Source: Panorpa germanica (taxonomy: Eukaryota > Arthropoda > Insecta > Mecoptera > Panorpidae). From it: a stretch of 64,000 bases of DNA. This document shows positions 11,780-22,345 of the stretch, piece by piece. The stretch spans positions 7,447,834 to 7,511,833 of the forward strand of contig OY783204.1 in NCBI GenBank assembly GCA_963678705.1. Direction: 5' to 3'. The notes beneath the pieces were generated by a model. It made no database searches. It saw only the letters and a program-made list of their open reading frames with translations, and had not been told where the DNA came from. The translations under genes were made by a program, and so were the position numbers. Every line of letters begins with the position of its first letter. The first letter of the stretch is position 1.

Positions 11780-12766
11780 ATGGAATCGATTTTTGATTTG
11801 GAAGATTTATTATTTGTAGAAGATATTCATATTGATGATAGCGAGCTATTAAATTTAGATATTAACCCTTCGCTTTTTGATGAAGATTTTTCATTACCTG
11901 AATTATTAAATTCAGATATTGAGATACAGAATATGTCTGAAATTACAACTTCTTTAAACAATGAGGATGATTTATTATTTGTAGAAGATATTCATATTGA
12001 TGATAGCGAGCTATTAAATTTAGATATTAACCCTTCGCTTTTTGATGAAGATTTTTCATTACCTGAATTATTAAATTCAGATATTGAGATACAGAATATG
12101 TCTGAAATTACAACTTCTTTAAACAATGAGGATGATTTTAATACAAATTTGACTCCTTCTAAATTGACTGCAGTTCCATTTTTATTTAATGAAGCACCTA
12201 TATTATTAAAAAAAGATATGTATTTAATCAAAATAGGTTTAAATTGTATTAATCAGTTTAAACCAGAAATTTACATATATAATAAATATAATTTCGGACT
12301 AAAGTTAAATTTATGTGATTATTTTGAGCTTATAGAGCATATTAAGCAATTGATTAATATGTTTAATGGTCAATTGGTAATACCATCGAATATATTAATA
12401 GGAACAAACTATAAAATAAATATATTTAATCCAAATAGTATTGCAATTATTTCAAATTGTAAAACTCAAATATCAGTATTTTTAAATATTTTTGATTTAA
12501 TACATTTCTTATCCTTAAATGATTATATTAATGCTATTGGTAAACATTTTTCTGAAATGCAAATTGATTTGTTTAATACATATAATATATTTTTAAATAG
12601 TATTGTAATGTATTTAAAACATAGAAATATTGGTGTTTCGAAAGAGATTTTGACTCAATTTTTATTTTACGAATGTGAAGAGTTAAATTCTAATGATATA
12701 TTATTAAAAATGATAATAATTTCAAACATGTCGTATATATTAAAAGAAATATCAAAACTATTGTAA
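11780..12766 (+). CDS. Hypothetical acidic protein, 328 aa, with a 55-residue tandem duplication (left arm, third gene)
   Basis: Residues about 9-118 consist of two near-identical 55-residue units, each beginning DDLLFVEDIHIDDSELLNLD or its variant. They are strongly acidic and rich in Leu/Phe, like transcriptional activation domains. The rest (about 120-328) is a Lys/Asn/Ile-rich globular-looking region without a recognised motif; PEIYIYNKYNFGLKLN followed by a helix again looks faintly PC4-like. There is no signal peptide. The right-arm copy (17686-18672) is intact with a handful of substitutions and the same duplication. A DNA-bound regulator or replication accessory is one guess. The ATG at 11780 is chosen because it is the first in the frame. 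Confidence 0.6.
   Translation: MESIFDLEDLLFVEDIHIDDSELLNLDINPSLFDEDFSLPELLNSDIEIQNMSEITTSLNNEDDLLFVEDIHIDDSELLNLDINPSLFDEDFSLPELLNSDIEIQNMSEITTSLNNEDDFNTNLTPSKLTAVPFLFNEAPILLKKDMYLIKIGLNCINQFKPEIYIYNKYNFGLKLNLCDYFELIEHIKQLINMFNGQLVIPSNILIGTNYKINIFNPNSIAIISNCKTQISVFLNIFDLIHFLSLNDYINAIGKHFSEMQIDLFNTYNIFLNSIVMYLKHRNIGVSKEILTQFLFYECEELNSNDILLKMIIISNMSYILKEISKLL
11804..12136 (+). repeat. 165-bp in-frame tandem duplication within the 328-aa gene
   Basis: The two units are essentially identical at the DNA level (starting at about 11804 and 11969), so the duplication is young. Because 165 is a multiple of three, the frame is kept. The right arm carries the same two units at about 18315-18645. Confidence 0.8.
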
Positions 12767-12846
12767 TTACTTAATTTATATGAAAATAATTTCATTGTGG
12801 GGCCGTTGCATTATACATCTAAAAAAAAAAACAATATGTTAATTTA

Positions 12847-14000
12847 TTGTATATTGAAGATTTGAGTAATGGACATTATTGTTGGATTAAAAATATATCA
12901 AGATTAATAAGAAGTCAATTTACTAAGCATACTAGTAAACAATTTTTGTGTGATGGATGCTTTTCATTTTTTAACACAGAAGATCAGTTAAATAGACATT
13001 TAGAATATGATTGCAATAAGATATATACAATCCTTCCTTCTAAGTATAACGTTAAAGATAAATTGGGTAATATGATATCTCAAAACATTTTAAAATTCGA
13101 TAATCATAAGAATCAATTACGTGTTCCATTTGTGATATATGGAGATTTTGAAACATTATTAAAACCCATTAGTACTTGTTATCCTGAAACTAATACATCA
13201 TTTTCAAATAATATTCAAATTCATGAACCATATTCTTTTGCTTATTATATTAAATGTTCCTTTAATGATTCATTAAGTAAGTTTGTTACGTACAGAGGTA
13301 TTAATTGCGTTAAAGTATTTATTGAAACAATAACTGAATACGCTAAACAAATTTATAAAGTCTTAAATAAAGTGAAGCCTTTAAATAAATTATCTGATTG
13401 GCAAAAACAGAAATATGATGAAGCTTCTATTTGCAATATTTGTGAAGGTATCCTCAATGGTGATAAAGTGTTAGATCATTGTCATTTAACTGGTAATTAC
13501 CGAGGAGCTGCTCATAATCATTGCAATTTAAAATTTACAATTCCAAAGTTTATACCTGTAATATTCCATAACTTAAGTAATTACGATAGCCATATAATTA
13601 AAAATTTGATACATCTAATTATCCATTTAATAATGAATTTTCATTACCTTTAATGAACAAAGCTAAATTAGGCTTAATGAAAGATGAATGCGCGGGTAGT
13701 ATAATTTGGGAGTTTGTTGGGTTAAGGTCAAAAATGTATGCAATTGATATTAAGGGTTCATGCACAGCTAAAGCAAAAGGAATTAAGAAAAATATTGTAA
13801 ACAAATTTAATATTAAAGATTATGTAAATTGTTTATCTCAGGATAACATATTATTGATCACAATGAATACCTTTAAATCTATTAAGCATACAATTTATAC
13901 TCAAATGATAAGTAAAGTAGGTCTTAGTGGAAATGATAATAAAAGATATGTATTAACTGATGGTATAAGTACTTCAGCACATGAACATTATAAAATTTAG
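12847..14000 (+). pseudogene. Internally deleted family-B DNA polymerase with endonuclease VII motif (left arm)
   Basis: The first open segment (12847-13653) holds a C2H2-like finger (CDGCFSFFNTEDQLNRH), an exonuclease I-type motif (VIYGDFETLL), an endonuclease VII/His-Me motif (CNICEGIL...DHCHLTGNYRGAAHNHCNLKF across about 13433-13535), and HNLSNYDSHII, like exonuclease motif II. At about 13597 the sequence jumps to polymerase C-terminal sequence. That first continues out of frame (to 13653) and then in the frame 13653-14000 (MNKAKLGLMKDECAG...). Motifs A, B and C are missing, so no polymerase can be made from this arm. The right arm carries the same deletion. I read the family as viral/Polinton-type PolB from the DNA_pol_B_2 motifs. 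Confidence 0.75.
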
Positions 14001-14041
14001 TACTAATTTTAAGTTAAGTTTAAGTTTTGTATAAATTTATA

Positions 14042-14061
14042 TCCACGTAATTCAACGTGGA
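14042..14061. repeat. Short palindrome at the arm-centre junction
   Basis: TCCACGT-aattca-ACGTGGA has two perfect 7-base arms around a 6-base loop, and sits exactly where the left arm homology ends. It could be a scar of fold-back or template-switch replication. Confidence 0.6.
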
Positions 14062-16130
14062 CCTACTTTACTTATCATTTGAGTATAAATTGTATGCTTA
14101 ATCGATTTAAAGGTATTCATTGTGATCAATAATATGTTATCCTGAGATAAACAATTTACATAATCTTTAATATTGATGATCAATAATATGTTATCCTGAG
14201 ATAAACAATTTACATAATCTTTAATATTGAATTTGTTTACAATATTTTTCTTAATTCCTTTTGCTTTAGCTGTGCATGAACCCTCAATATCAATTGCATA
14301 CATTTTTGACCTTAACCCAACAAACTCCCAATTTATACTACCCGCGCATTCATCTTTCATTAAGCCTAATTTAGCTTTGTTCATTAAAGGTAATGAAAAT
14401 TCATTATTAAATGGATAATTAGATGTATCAAATTTATCTAGATTACACTTAATATCGTCATATATATCATCTGTTTTAATTTGATATATTAATGAATCTG
14501 TATCTGAATACAACAATTTAGCATTACCTTTATAGACTTTTTTGATGAAATCATAATGAAAATCGTATATTAAAGATTTTGATATATCAAGTACACTTAA
14601 TTCTAAATACAATGGTTTATTATAAAAAACTTTAACTTTTCATGAAATATAGAACAACTATGATAGTTTGGTTTACTTATAAGTGTATTAGCACCCATTT
14701 TATGTCCTATATTATCCCAATGAGTTATTAACTTTACATCGACACGTTTATCTACATTCTTCATTGTTTTCCCATAAACTGAATTATTCATTAATTTAAA
14801 AAAGTCTTTCTCAAATGTATTTGCAGAGTTCTTTCTTTTTAATTTATTTAGATCAATATAACTTTTTATCCAATCAGACTGTTTAAATTCCAAAATTCTA
14901 TGAATTTTATCTATTTTCAGATTATTTTTAAGACATTGCTTTAACGATCTATAGTGAAGCACATAATTATACTTGTTATTTAGATTTGGTATTAATTTAA
15001 CGTCATTTGTTTTAATGCAAGGTGGTTTAATATTTTCAGCACAGAAAGGTAGATCATTGTGTTCATCGTGCAAATAATTAGGATATCTTAAATCGACTTC
15101 TAATATATAACCAACATCTGAGTTATCTTCAATAGCTTCTACATTAAATGTTTGTAATTTATATGTATCTAACCATTTAAATCCCTCATGTGGTAAATAT
15201 TGACTCATAGCTCAACCATATAAGTTATTTGCATCCCAATATATTAAATATTGAGAATCTTTATTTGAATCATAATTGGACATATATTTATTATTTGCAA
15301 TTCCATGTCTGTGAGAGCATTGTGATATTCCACCTCTTATACCTTTTTTAATAAAATGTAACATATCAATATCTGTTAAAAGTTCTAATTCAATACTTGT
15401 ATACTTTAACATAGCATTCCAAGAAAGTCCTGGTGTTGTATAATATTGACAGGGATCTAAATTATATGTTTTATAGCACACATCTCGAAAATTTTCAAAA
15501 ATATCTGTTAACAACAGAACATCGATCTTTAAATATAAGTCTGAATATTCCCCCCAATGTTTTCATTTCAAATGCATACCAAACCATTTTGGTATGATTG
15601 TAATCATCGTCAGATATATTACAGCCATTAAGTGATCTATAAAAATTATTTTGAGATGGCAACTCAGATTCATTAAGCATATCCCTACTATTTACATATT
15701 CATAAGGAAATACACCTTTACGTTTTAATAAATTGAAATGATTTTCATTCGGATAGAATTTTTTTAATTCGAAAAATTGTTCTGATAATAAATTTTTTGC
15801 AAGTGTTTCTAAACTAGAATGCATAAATCGTAAAGAATCAATAAATCTAAGTTTAATATAGCAGTTATGAACTTTATCATTTTTATCGACTTTTGATTCC
15901 ACCAAAATATGTTTCGTAAAAGATATATACTTTTCCTTATTTTCTGGAATAACTTCAATTTTTCACTATCATTACCTAATTCTTTTACAATTATATGACT
16001 ATCGTAATTACTTAAGTTATGGAATATTACAGGTATAAACTTTGGAATTGTAAATTTTAAATTGCAATGATTATGAGCAGCTCCTCGGTAATTACCAGTT
16101 AAATGACAATGATCTAACACTTTATCACCA
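14052..16130 (-). pseudogene. Family-B DNA polymerase core, frameshifted (element centre)
   Basis: Read on the minus strand from about 16130, this starts within the endonuclease VII motif (GDKVLDHCHLTGNYRG). It then runs through NLSNYDSHIIVKEL, motif A (YWDANNLYG, near 15215), motif B (KLMNNSVYGKTMKN, near 14775), motif C (YSDTDSLIY, near 14500) and the C-terminus. The reading is spread over five overlapping frames joined by small indels near 15905, 15505, 15210 and 14608, so the gene is dead as written. It lacks the N-terminal finger and first exonuclease motif, which survive only in the arms. It lies on the same strand as, and downstream of, the right-arm genes. It supplies exactly the part the arm copies have lost. 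Confidence 0.75.
14124..14228. repeat. 54-bp tandem duplication in the central polymerase copy
   Basis: The unit beginning GATCAATAATATGTTATCCT occurs at 14124 and again at 14178. It duplicates 18 residues of the polymerase C-terminus in frame (NIKDYVNCLSQDNILLI repeated). The arm copies have a single unit, so this arose only in the central copy. Confidence 0.8.
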
Positions 16131-16407
16131 ATTGTCATCCACTTTATGTACGCATACTCATACATTAATATGTATATGCATATATATTAGAGCTCTTATG
16201 ACCAGTGTTATTCATATAAGAATTATATATAACAAAACATTACTAATAAAATATGTGTATCTTATTTTATATGGATGTATTAAAACATTAAATCTTATAA
16301 TAATAATAAAACTCAATGGTTTGTGTTTAAATATTATTATTTATTTACAAATATGCTATTTTTCAATTGTTATATAAATATACATTTTAATTATCTTAAC
16401 TAAAACA
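16131..16407. other. Unassigned spacer between central polymerase and right arm
   Basis: Polymerase similarity stops abruptly at about 16130. This AT-rich spacer shows no recognised coding sequence or motif and joins the right arm at 16408. Confidence 0.5.
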
Positions 16408-16450
16408 GATATAAATTTATAAAAAACTTTAACTTAACTTAAAATTAGTA

Positions 16451-17604
16451 CTAAATTTTATAATGTCCATGTGCTAAAGTACTTATACCATCAGTTAATA
16501 CATATCTTTTATTATCATTTCCACTAAGACCTACTTTACTTATCATTTGAGTATAAATTGTATGCTTAATAGATTTAAAGGTATTCATTGTGATCAATAA
16601 TATGTTATCCTGAGATAAACAATTTACATAATCTTTAATATTAAATTTGTTTACAATATTTTTCTTAATTCCTTTTGCTTTAGCTGTGCATGAACCCTTA
16701 ATATCAATTGCATTCATTTTTGACCTTAACCCAACAAACTCCCAAATTATACTACCCGCGCATTCATCTTTCATTAAGCCTAATTTAGCTTTGTTCATTA
16801 AAGGTAATGAAAATTCATTATTAAATGGATAATTAGATGTATCAAATTTACAATTATATGGCTATCGTAATTACTTAAGTTATGGAATATTACAGGTATA
16901 AACTTTGGAATTGTAAATTTTAAATTGCAATGATTATGAGCAGCTCCTCGGTAATTACCAGTTAAATGACAATGATCTAACACTTTATCACCATTGAGGA
17001 TACCTTCACAAATATTGCAAATAGAAGCTTCATCATATTTCTGTTTTTGCCAATCAGATAATTTATTTAAAGGCTTCACTTTATTTAAGACTTTATAAAT
17101 TTGTTTAGCGTATTCAGTTATTGTTTCAATAAATACTTTAACGCAATTAATACCTCTGTACGTAACAAACTTACTTAATGAATCATTAAAGGAACATTTA
17201 ATATAATAAGCAAAAGAATATGGTTCATGAATTTGAATATTATTTGAAAATGATGTATTAGTTTCAGGATAACAAGTACTAATGGGTTTTAATAATGTTT
17301 CAAAATCTCCATATATCACAAATGGAACACGTAATTGATTCTTATGATTATCGAATTTTAAAATGTTTTTAAATATCATATTACCCAATTTATCTTTAAC
17401 GTTATACTTAGAAGGAAGGATTGTATATATCTTATTGCAATCATATTCTAAATGTCTATTTAACTGATCTTCTGTGTTAAAAAATGAAAAGCATCCATCA
17501 CACAAAAATTGTTTACTAGTATGCTTAGTAAATTGACTTCTTATTAATCTTGATATATTCTTAATCCAACAATAATGTCCATTACTCAAATCTTCAATAT
17601 ACAA
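16451..17604 (-). pseudogene. Internally deleted family-B DNA polymerase (right arm)
   Basis: Mirror copy of the left-arm gene, with the same finger, exonuclease I and endonuclease VII motifs (17604-16798) and the same detached C-terminal frame (16798-16451). It shares the left arm's deletion of motifs A-C at the same point, with trivial substitutions at the junction (HIIVNL versus HIIKNL). The shared breakpoint means the deletion is older than the arm duplication or was spread between arms by gene conversion. Confidence 0.75.
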
Positions 17605-17685
17605 TAAATTAACATATTGTTTCTTCTTTTAGATATATAATGCAACACAATGAACAATGAAATTATTTTCATATAAATTAAGTAA

Positions 17686-18672
17686 TTACAATAGTTTTGA
17701 TATTTCTTCTAATATATACGACATGTTTGAAATTATTATCATTTTTATTAATATATCATTAGAATTTAACTCTTCACATTCGTAAAATAAAAATTGAGTC
17801 AAAATCTCTTTCGAAACACCAATATTTCTATTTTTTAAATACATTACAATACTATTTAAAAATATATTATATGTATTAAACAAATCAATTTGCATTTCAG
17901 AAAAATGTTTACCAATAGCATTAATATAATCATTTAAGGATAAGAAATGTATTAAATCAAAAATATTTAAAAATACTGATATTTGAGTTTTACAATTTGA
18001 AATAATTGCAATACTATTTGGATTAAATATATTTATTTTATAGTTTGTTCCTATTAATATATTCGATGGTATTACCAATTGACCATTAAACATATTAATC
18101 AATTGCTTAATATGCTCTATAAGCTCAAAATAATCACATAAATTTAACTTTAGTCCGAAATTATATTTATTATATATGTAAATTTCTGGTTCAAACTGAT
18201 TAATACAATTTAAACCTATTTTGATTAAATACATATCTTTTTTTAATAATATAGGTGCTTCATTAAATAAAAATGGAACTGCAGTCAATTTAGAAGGAGT
18301 CAAATTTGTATTAAAATCATCCTCATTGTTTAAAGAAGTTGTAATTTCAGACATATTCTGTATCTCAATATCTGAATTTAATAATTCAGGTAATGAAAAA
18401 TCTTCATCAAAAAGCGAAGGGTTAATATCTAAATTTAATAGCTCGCTATCATCAATATGAATATCTTCTACAAATAATAAATCATCCTCATTGTTTAAAG
18501 AAGTTGTAATTTCAGACATATTCTGTATCTCAATATCTGAATTTAATAATTCAGGTAATGAAAAATCTTCATCAAAAAGCGAAGGGTTAATATCTAAATT
18601 TAATAGCTCGCTATCATCAATATGAATATCTTCTACAAATAATAAATCTTCCAAATCAAAAATCGATTCCAT
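17686..18672 (-). CDS. Hypothetical acidic protein, 328 aa (right arm, third gene)
   Basis: Same length, start and tandem acidic duplication as the left-arm protein. I see about four substitutions in the C-terminal half (for example QFEPEIY versus QFKPEIY and YLKNRNIG versus YLKHRNIG). Being intact in both arms supports either recent duplication or constraint. The function is unknown; the acidic Leu/Phe-rich N-terminus resembles an activation domain only in composition. Confidence 0.6.
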   Translation of the reverse strand: MESIFDLEDLLFVEDIHIDDSELLNLDINPSLFDEDFSLPELLNSDIEIQNMSEITTSLNNEDDLLFVEDIHIDDSELLNLDINPSLFDEDFSLPELLNSDIEIQNMSEITTSLNNEDDFNTNLTPSKLTAVPFLFNEAPILLKKDMYLIKIGLNCINQFEPEIYIYNKYNFGLKLNLCDYFELIEHIKQLINMFNGQLVIPSNILIGTNYKINIFNPNSIAIISNCKTQISVFLNIFDLIHFLSLNDYINAIGKHFSEMQIDLFNTYNIFLNSIVMYLKNRNIGVSKEILTQFLFYECEELNSNDILIKMIIISNMSYILEEISKLL

Positions 18673-18872
18673 TTTTTGATAAGTTATATATATATTCTTG
18701 AGCGTTATTGTATAATTTAATTTTAAAAAAGTCTATGCACAAAATTTTTATTTCTTGTTCCAACAGTTCCAAGTTTATTTTTGATGATATATGGCTAAAA
18801 TTATTATTTAAATCAATATGGTTATTTATATTATTTTTAATAAAACACTCATAAAAATTAATATTGTGATTT

Positions 18873-19391
18873 TTATAATTTATATATACTTTGAGTATCC
18901 TTTAACACATTAAACAAATTATTTTGAACTTGATATAAAGATTTATCCACTAATTTAGAACACAAATTATAATTTTTTAATGTCACTGTTATACAATGAG
19001 ATATATTAAGCAAGTTGTCCCAAGATTCTTTCTGTAAATAAACAGAAGATGATTTAAGTTTTTGTTTATTCAAATATTGCTGTTGACATTGTATATTTTC
19101 TTCAAGAACCATAGTTGGCTTTTCATAGAAAGTTTGAAAATGTATTGTGTAATTTGATAAGGTTATGTGAGGCTGATCTAAATATTCACTTCCTTCAAAA
19201 TAATTGGAAATGTTGTTTTTATTATTTAACAGGGTATTCCAATCCTGCTCTGATATAATAACGCCATTTCCATTAACCTTTTCTATTTTCAAAATGGCTT
19301 CACATATTATTTTAGAATCGGATTCATCACTATCAAAACTTAACTTTTTATATTTATTAAACATTGGATATGGTTTGTAACGATAAGCCAT
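18873..19391 (-). CDS. Hypothetical protein, 172 aa (right arm, second gene)
   Basis: Mirror copy of the left-arm gene with one difference near the N-terminus (FNKYKK versus FNKNKK). It holds the same two W-containing repeat units (SEQDWNTLL and QKESWDNLL) that faintly recall a PC4-type single-stranded-DNA-binding fold. It has no membrane segment or signal peptide, and its function is not established. Confidence 0.55.
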   Translation of the reverse strand: MAYRYKPYPMFNKYKKLSFDSDESDSKIICEAILKIEKVNGNGVIISEQDWNTLLNNKNNISNYFEGSEYLDQPHITLSNYTIHFQTFYEKPTMVLEENIQCQQQYLNKQKLKSSSVYLQKESWDNLLNISHCITVTLKNYNLCSKLVDKSLYQVQNNLFNVLKDTQSIYKL

Positions 19392-19554
19392 TATTATAAA
19401 ATGTTTAGTTAAACTTGTTAAAATATTTATTTGTAACTGAAGAAAATATAAAATATCTACAGCTTATATACTATATTTATTAAAATTAAAACTTATTTCA
19501 AAACCCAACCTTAAATGCATTACTTTTCAAAGTTATTATCACTTTTTATGGTAT

Positions 19555-19634
19555 TGCTCTGGTTCAGGAATCGAACCCGAAAACACAGTTGTCTAGCATC
19601 AAGTATCAACGATTTTTAGTCTGCGCTATCAACC
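19555..19634 (-). ncRNA. tRNA-like sequence with Pol III A and B boxes (right arm)
   Basis: Mirror copy of 10818-10897. The B box is at 19567-19577 and the A-box-like TAGCGCAGA is at about 19620-19628, both on the minus strand. The two copies are identical over this stretch as far as I can read, more conserved than the TA-rich DNA around them. Confidence 0.4.
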
Positions 19635-20069
19635 TTACTCATTATCACTAACTTCTAATTCTTCGTCTACCATTATCCATTTTAAGGAATTCATACTTCC
19701 GTAGCCGGAATCTGATACTCCAAGCTTAAAAAATAGACCGTTCCTAAAATCTCTATAAAAAGTACTTTTGTGTGTAACGTATCGGTCATAAAATTGAAAC
19801 TCATCAAACCTATTAAAATCCAACATTAAATGAGACTCTAATCCACAATTTAATTTCAAATCTATACATAGACTAAACTCATTTGCAATATGTAGTACAT
19901 GTAAATAAATTACATCAACATTATCAATTAATACAGTTAGTACTAATTCAGAACACCCTATAAATGACTGAAAATTTATATTAATATTTATTAACTTGGG
20001 TAAAATAAAAATATTATCTCCTTCATTCAATTCAAATAATAAGCATGGACTATAACTTCTAATATACAT
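19635..20069 (-). CDS. Hypothetical protein, 144 aa (right arm, first gene)
   Basis: Mirror copy of the left-arm protein; the visible differences are SYSPCLLFE versus SYNPRLLFE. Open from ATG to stop with the same acidic C-terminal tail. No family is recognised. The upstream TA microsatellite and candidate leader introns are conserved in mirror orientation (donor-like sites near 20262 and 20420 on the minus strand). Confidence 0.6.
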   Translation of the reverse strand: MYIRSYSPCLLFELNEGDNIFILPKLINININFQSFIGCSELVLTVLIDNVDVIYLHVLHIANEFSLCIDLKLNCGLESHLMLDFNRFDEFQFYDRYVTHKSTFYRDFRNGLFFKLGVSDSGYGSMNSLKWIMVDEELEVSDNE

Positions 20070-20088
20070 TATACCAGAGATTGAAATT

Positions 20089-20149
<61 letters not shown>

Positions 20150-21810
20150 AAAGTAACATATATAACTGGCTTAGAAATTAAACCTAAAGGTATCCAAATA
20201 TAAAATTAAAACTGTTATTATTATAACTAAATTAAAATTATCTAAAAAGTATTAAAAATTAACTTACCTAACTGTTTGCTCATAAGTATGAAAGTCTAAA
20301 AGGGTTCAAACGGTAAAAACTCAAGATTAGGTTGAAACTGCTATAGACACCTGTAAATATTTGAAAACTACTATTAAATTTATTGTAAACATACAAAATC
20401 TTATACAAAATTTACTTACCGCATAATTATCCACTTCCAAACTGAAATTATTGATAAAATTTTTTTTTTTTTTTTTTAAAATAGCACTATATAGCCACTA
20501 AATTATTTAAAAACACAAGTTATTTAAAACGAACTAACTTAGAACAAGACAATTTAATAAACAAACAGCACAATACTTAATGTAATACAATCATATTCTT
20601 AGACTTATATATAAATTATAATATAAAAATTTAACAGGGTAGCACTTTACTTATTTAATACTATAATTAATTTATCATCAGACTATCAATTCTTAATAAA
20701 AATTTAACAGGGTAGCACTTTACTTATTTAATACTATAATATATTTACCATCAGACTATCAATTCTTAATTCTATCATCCCCGCGCATTCAAAATAAATA
20801 AAATTCTCGGGGCCCCCGACCCTTCGAGCAGTTTTATTTTAAAAAGTTTGTTTCAACTTAAGTTAGAGCTTTTGGTTTAGCTAATTGTGATTCTACTATT
20901 ATCCACAACCTATATAGCCTCATACATATGGATCAAACCGCTACCTAATAAATTTGTATAATAAAATATCCTCCTACTATTTTAACAGTTACTGTGGTGT
21001 TATAACCTCATATATGTAAAACAACACCATTGTCTGACTTATAAGACTTTATGATTATTACAACACATAAAAAAATAACTGTATGCTTTGAGAATCATTA
21101 ATGATATAATGTATGTATATTATAACTTTTAGTATACTTAAATAAATAATCTAATACAACAATACCCAATCCGGCTCTACATTTAACTAAAACATGAAAT
21201 GTATAACAAAAAAAAATTGTCTACGTTTGGAAAATATTCGCTTGTATTCAACACGTTCTCATAAGAATAATTTATATACAAAGTTCTCATGAGAACATTA
21301 AGTTCAAGTTACATTCGAACTAATGCGCGTGTGTCTAAAGTTTCTCATACAGTTTTAACACGTGCGCTATAAATACACTGTTATAAATAATTTAACACTG
21401 TCATAATCTTATAACCAATAACAAATCAAACATAAGAATTAATATCGGTATCTCACTCTTTACCACTATTGCTTTCTCACTCATAACCTTGGGTATTGTA
21501 GAGAATGTACCTAGAGATAAAAGCTGTAATGACATCTAGGACACGAACATAAACGATTGGCTTCCGGAAATTGACGAAGAATGCAATAATTACGCCAATA
21601 CTAACACACACGTAATAATTAATATCGCTATCTCACTCTTTCATATTATCCCAACTATTACCCCCCATTGTCTAGCCACGCCACCTCACTCCTTACCCCA
21701 CCCTTACCCCCTTTTACATTCTTCCAAGTCTAGCCACGCCCCCTCTGCATATCGTGACCTAAATGCATCCCCACTCCAAACTGTCCTAGAACCCGCTCTC
21801 CTCACCTACT

Positions 21811-21816
21811 CATACT
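21811..21816. repeat. Right 6-bp target-site duplication (CATACT)
   Basis: A perfect copy of the six bases at 8656-8661, directly after the terminal CCTACT. Confidence 0.85.
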
Positions 21817-22345
21817 GTTCAATTGTTGATCACGTCGGGGTCACCAATGTAGTATTTTTGACTACTATGTTTATTAATTTAAATCAAGTTTATTCTTAAC
21901 AGAATCTAAAAGTACATCGTTTGTATTTTAACAAGAGAATGATTACTTAAAAACAATTGCTATCCTCAAAACCTATGGTTGTCTGTTTTAACAACGTGTC
22001 GTTATTAAATCTAGTGGTTCGTGCCGCCACACTGTGCCTAACGTAGCGCCATCTATTGAATATTTACTCAATCTAGTCAACAGATTTCGATTTCCTTAAC
22101 AGAATATTTACTCAATCTAGTCAACAGATGTCGCCATCATCGTCGCCCGATGTCATATGTCATATACAGATAATTAATAGACAAATAATTAGCAATAAGA
22201 TAAATAACTTGAGATTTAAGCTATCCTATCTTTCAAGTTGGACCAAACTGTACACGGTGTACAAATTTGAATTAAATCGGTTAAGTAGTTTAGGAGTCCA
22301 TCGCGGTGAGATGCAGTGACACGTAATTTATATATATTAAGATTA
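21817..22345 (-). mobile_element. Gypsy-type LTR edge and other retroelement debris
   Basis: On the minus strand, TGGTGACCCCGACGTGATC (about 21829-21847) looks like a Gypsy primer-binding region. It directly follows the LTR end TACTACA; the LTR itself would run 21848 to about 22130. The 21-bp phrase containing TTTACTCAATCTAGTCAACA occurs twice (about 22062 and 22107). The stretch around 22255-22345 (ATTAAATCGGTTAAGTAGTT... then ACACGTAATTTATATATATT) looks like the 3' end of another common arthropod retroelement. No coding sequence remains. Confidence 0.35.

Larger units (their letters stand above)
8662..14043 (+). repeat. Left giant terminal inverted repeat (5382 bp)
   Basis: It begins AGTAGGTGAGGAG and is matched in inverted orientation by 16408-21810 down to the words 'tataaatttatatc' at 14030-14043. 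Beyond this the arms diverge abruptly. The outer 150 bp are unusually GC-rich for this window and contain the motif GGCGTGGCTAGAC twice (about 8732 and 8790), a candidate subterminal binding site. A GC-rich near-palindrome, TCGGGGGCCCCGA, lies near 9651. The arm carries four genes and a tRNA-like sequence. Confidence 0.85.
8662..21810. mobile_element. Polinton/Maverick-like palindromic element with PolB, 13149 bp
   Basis: The boundaries are set by AGTAGG...CCTACT flanked by the 6-bp duplication CATACT. Left and right arms (8662-14043 and 16408-21810) are inverted copies of roughly 99% identity, and the centre (14044-16407) is unique. Each arm encodes, in order and pointing inward, proteins of 144, 172 and 328 residues and a broken family-B DNA polymerase with an endonuclease VII-like motif. 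The centre carries the missing polymerase core on the minus strand. I see no retroviral-type integrase, FtsK-like ATPase, Ulp-like protease or capsid gene, so the element would need an integrase in trans or has lost these genes. Ordinary Polinton terminal repeats are much shorter; arms of this length suggest an inverted dimer or a fold-back rearrangement. Confidence 0.8.
16408..21810 (-). repeat. Right giant terminal inverted repeat (5403 bp)
   Basis: Inverted copy of 8662-14043, ending CTCACCTACT next to the right target duplication. The main length differences come from the TA microsatellite (about 20090-20143 versus about 10329-10360) and small indels. All four arm genes and the tRNA-like sequence are repeated in mirror order. 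Confidence 0.85.

Noticed and set aside
13433-13535. Possible homing endonuclease in the arms
   Set aside because: The His-Me motif lies in line with the polymerase exonuclease motifs and is part of the polymerase ORF, as in related PolB proteins, not a separate gene.
14227-14418. Plus-strand ORF across the central polymerase, and matching ORFs at 13619-13804 (minus) and 16647-16832 (plus)
   Set aside because: Antisense shadows of the polymerase C-terminus.
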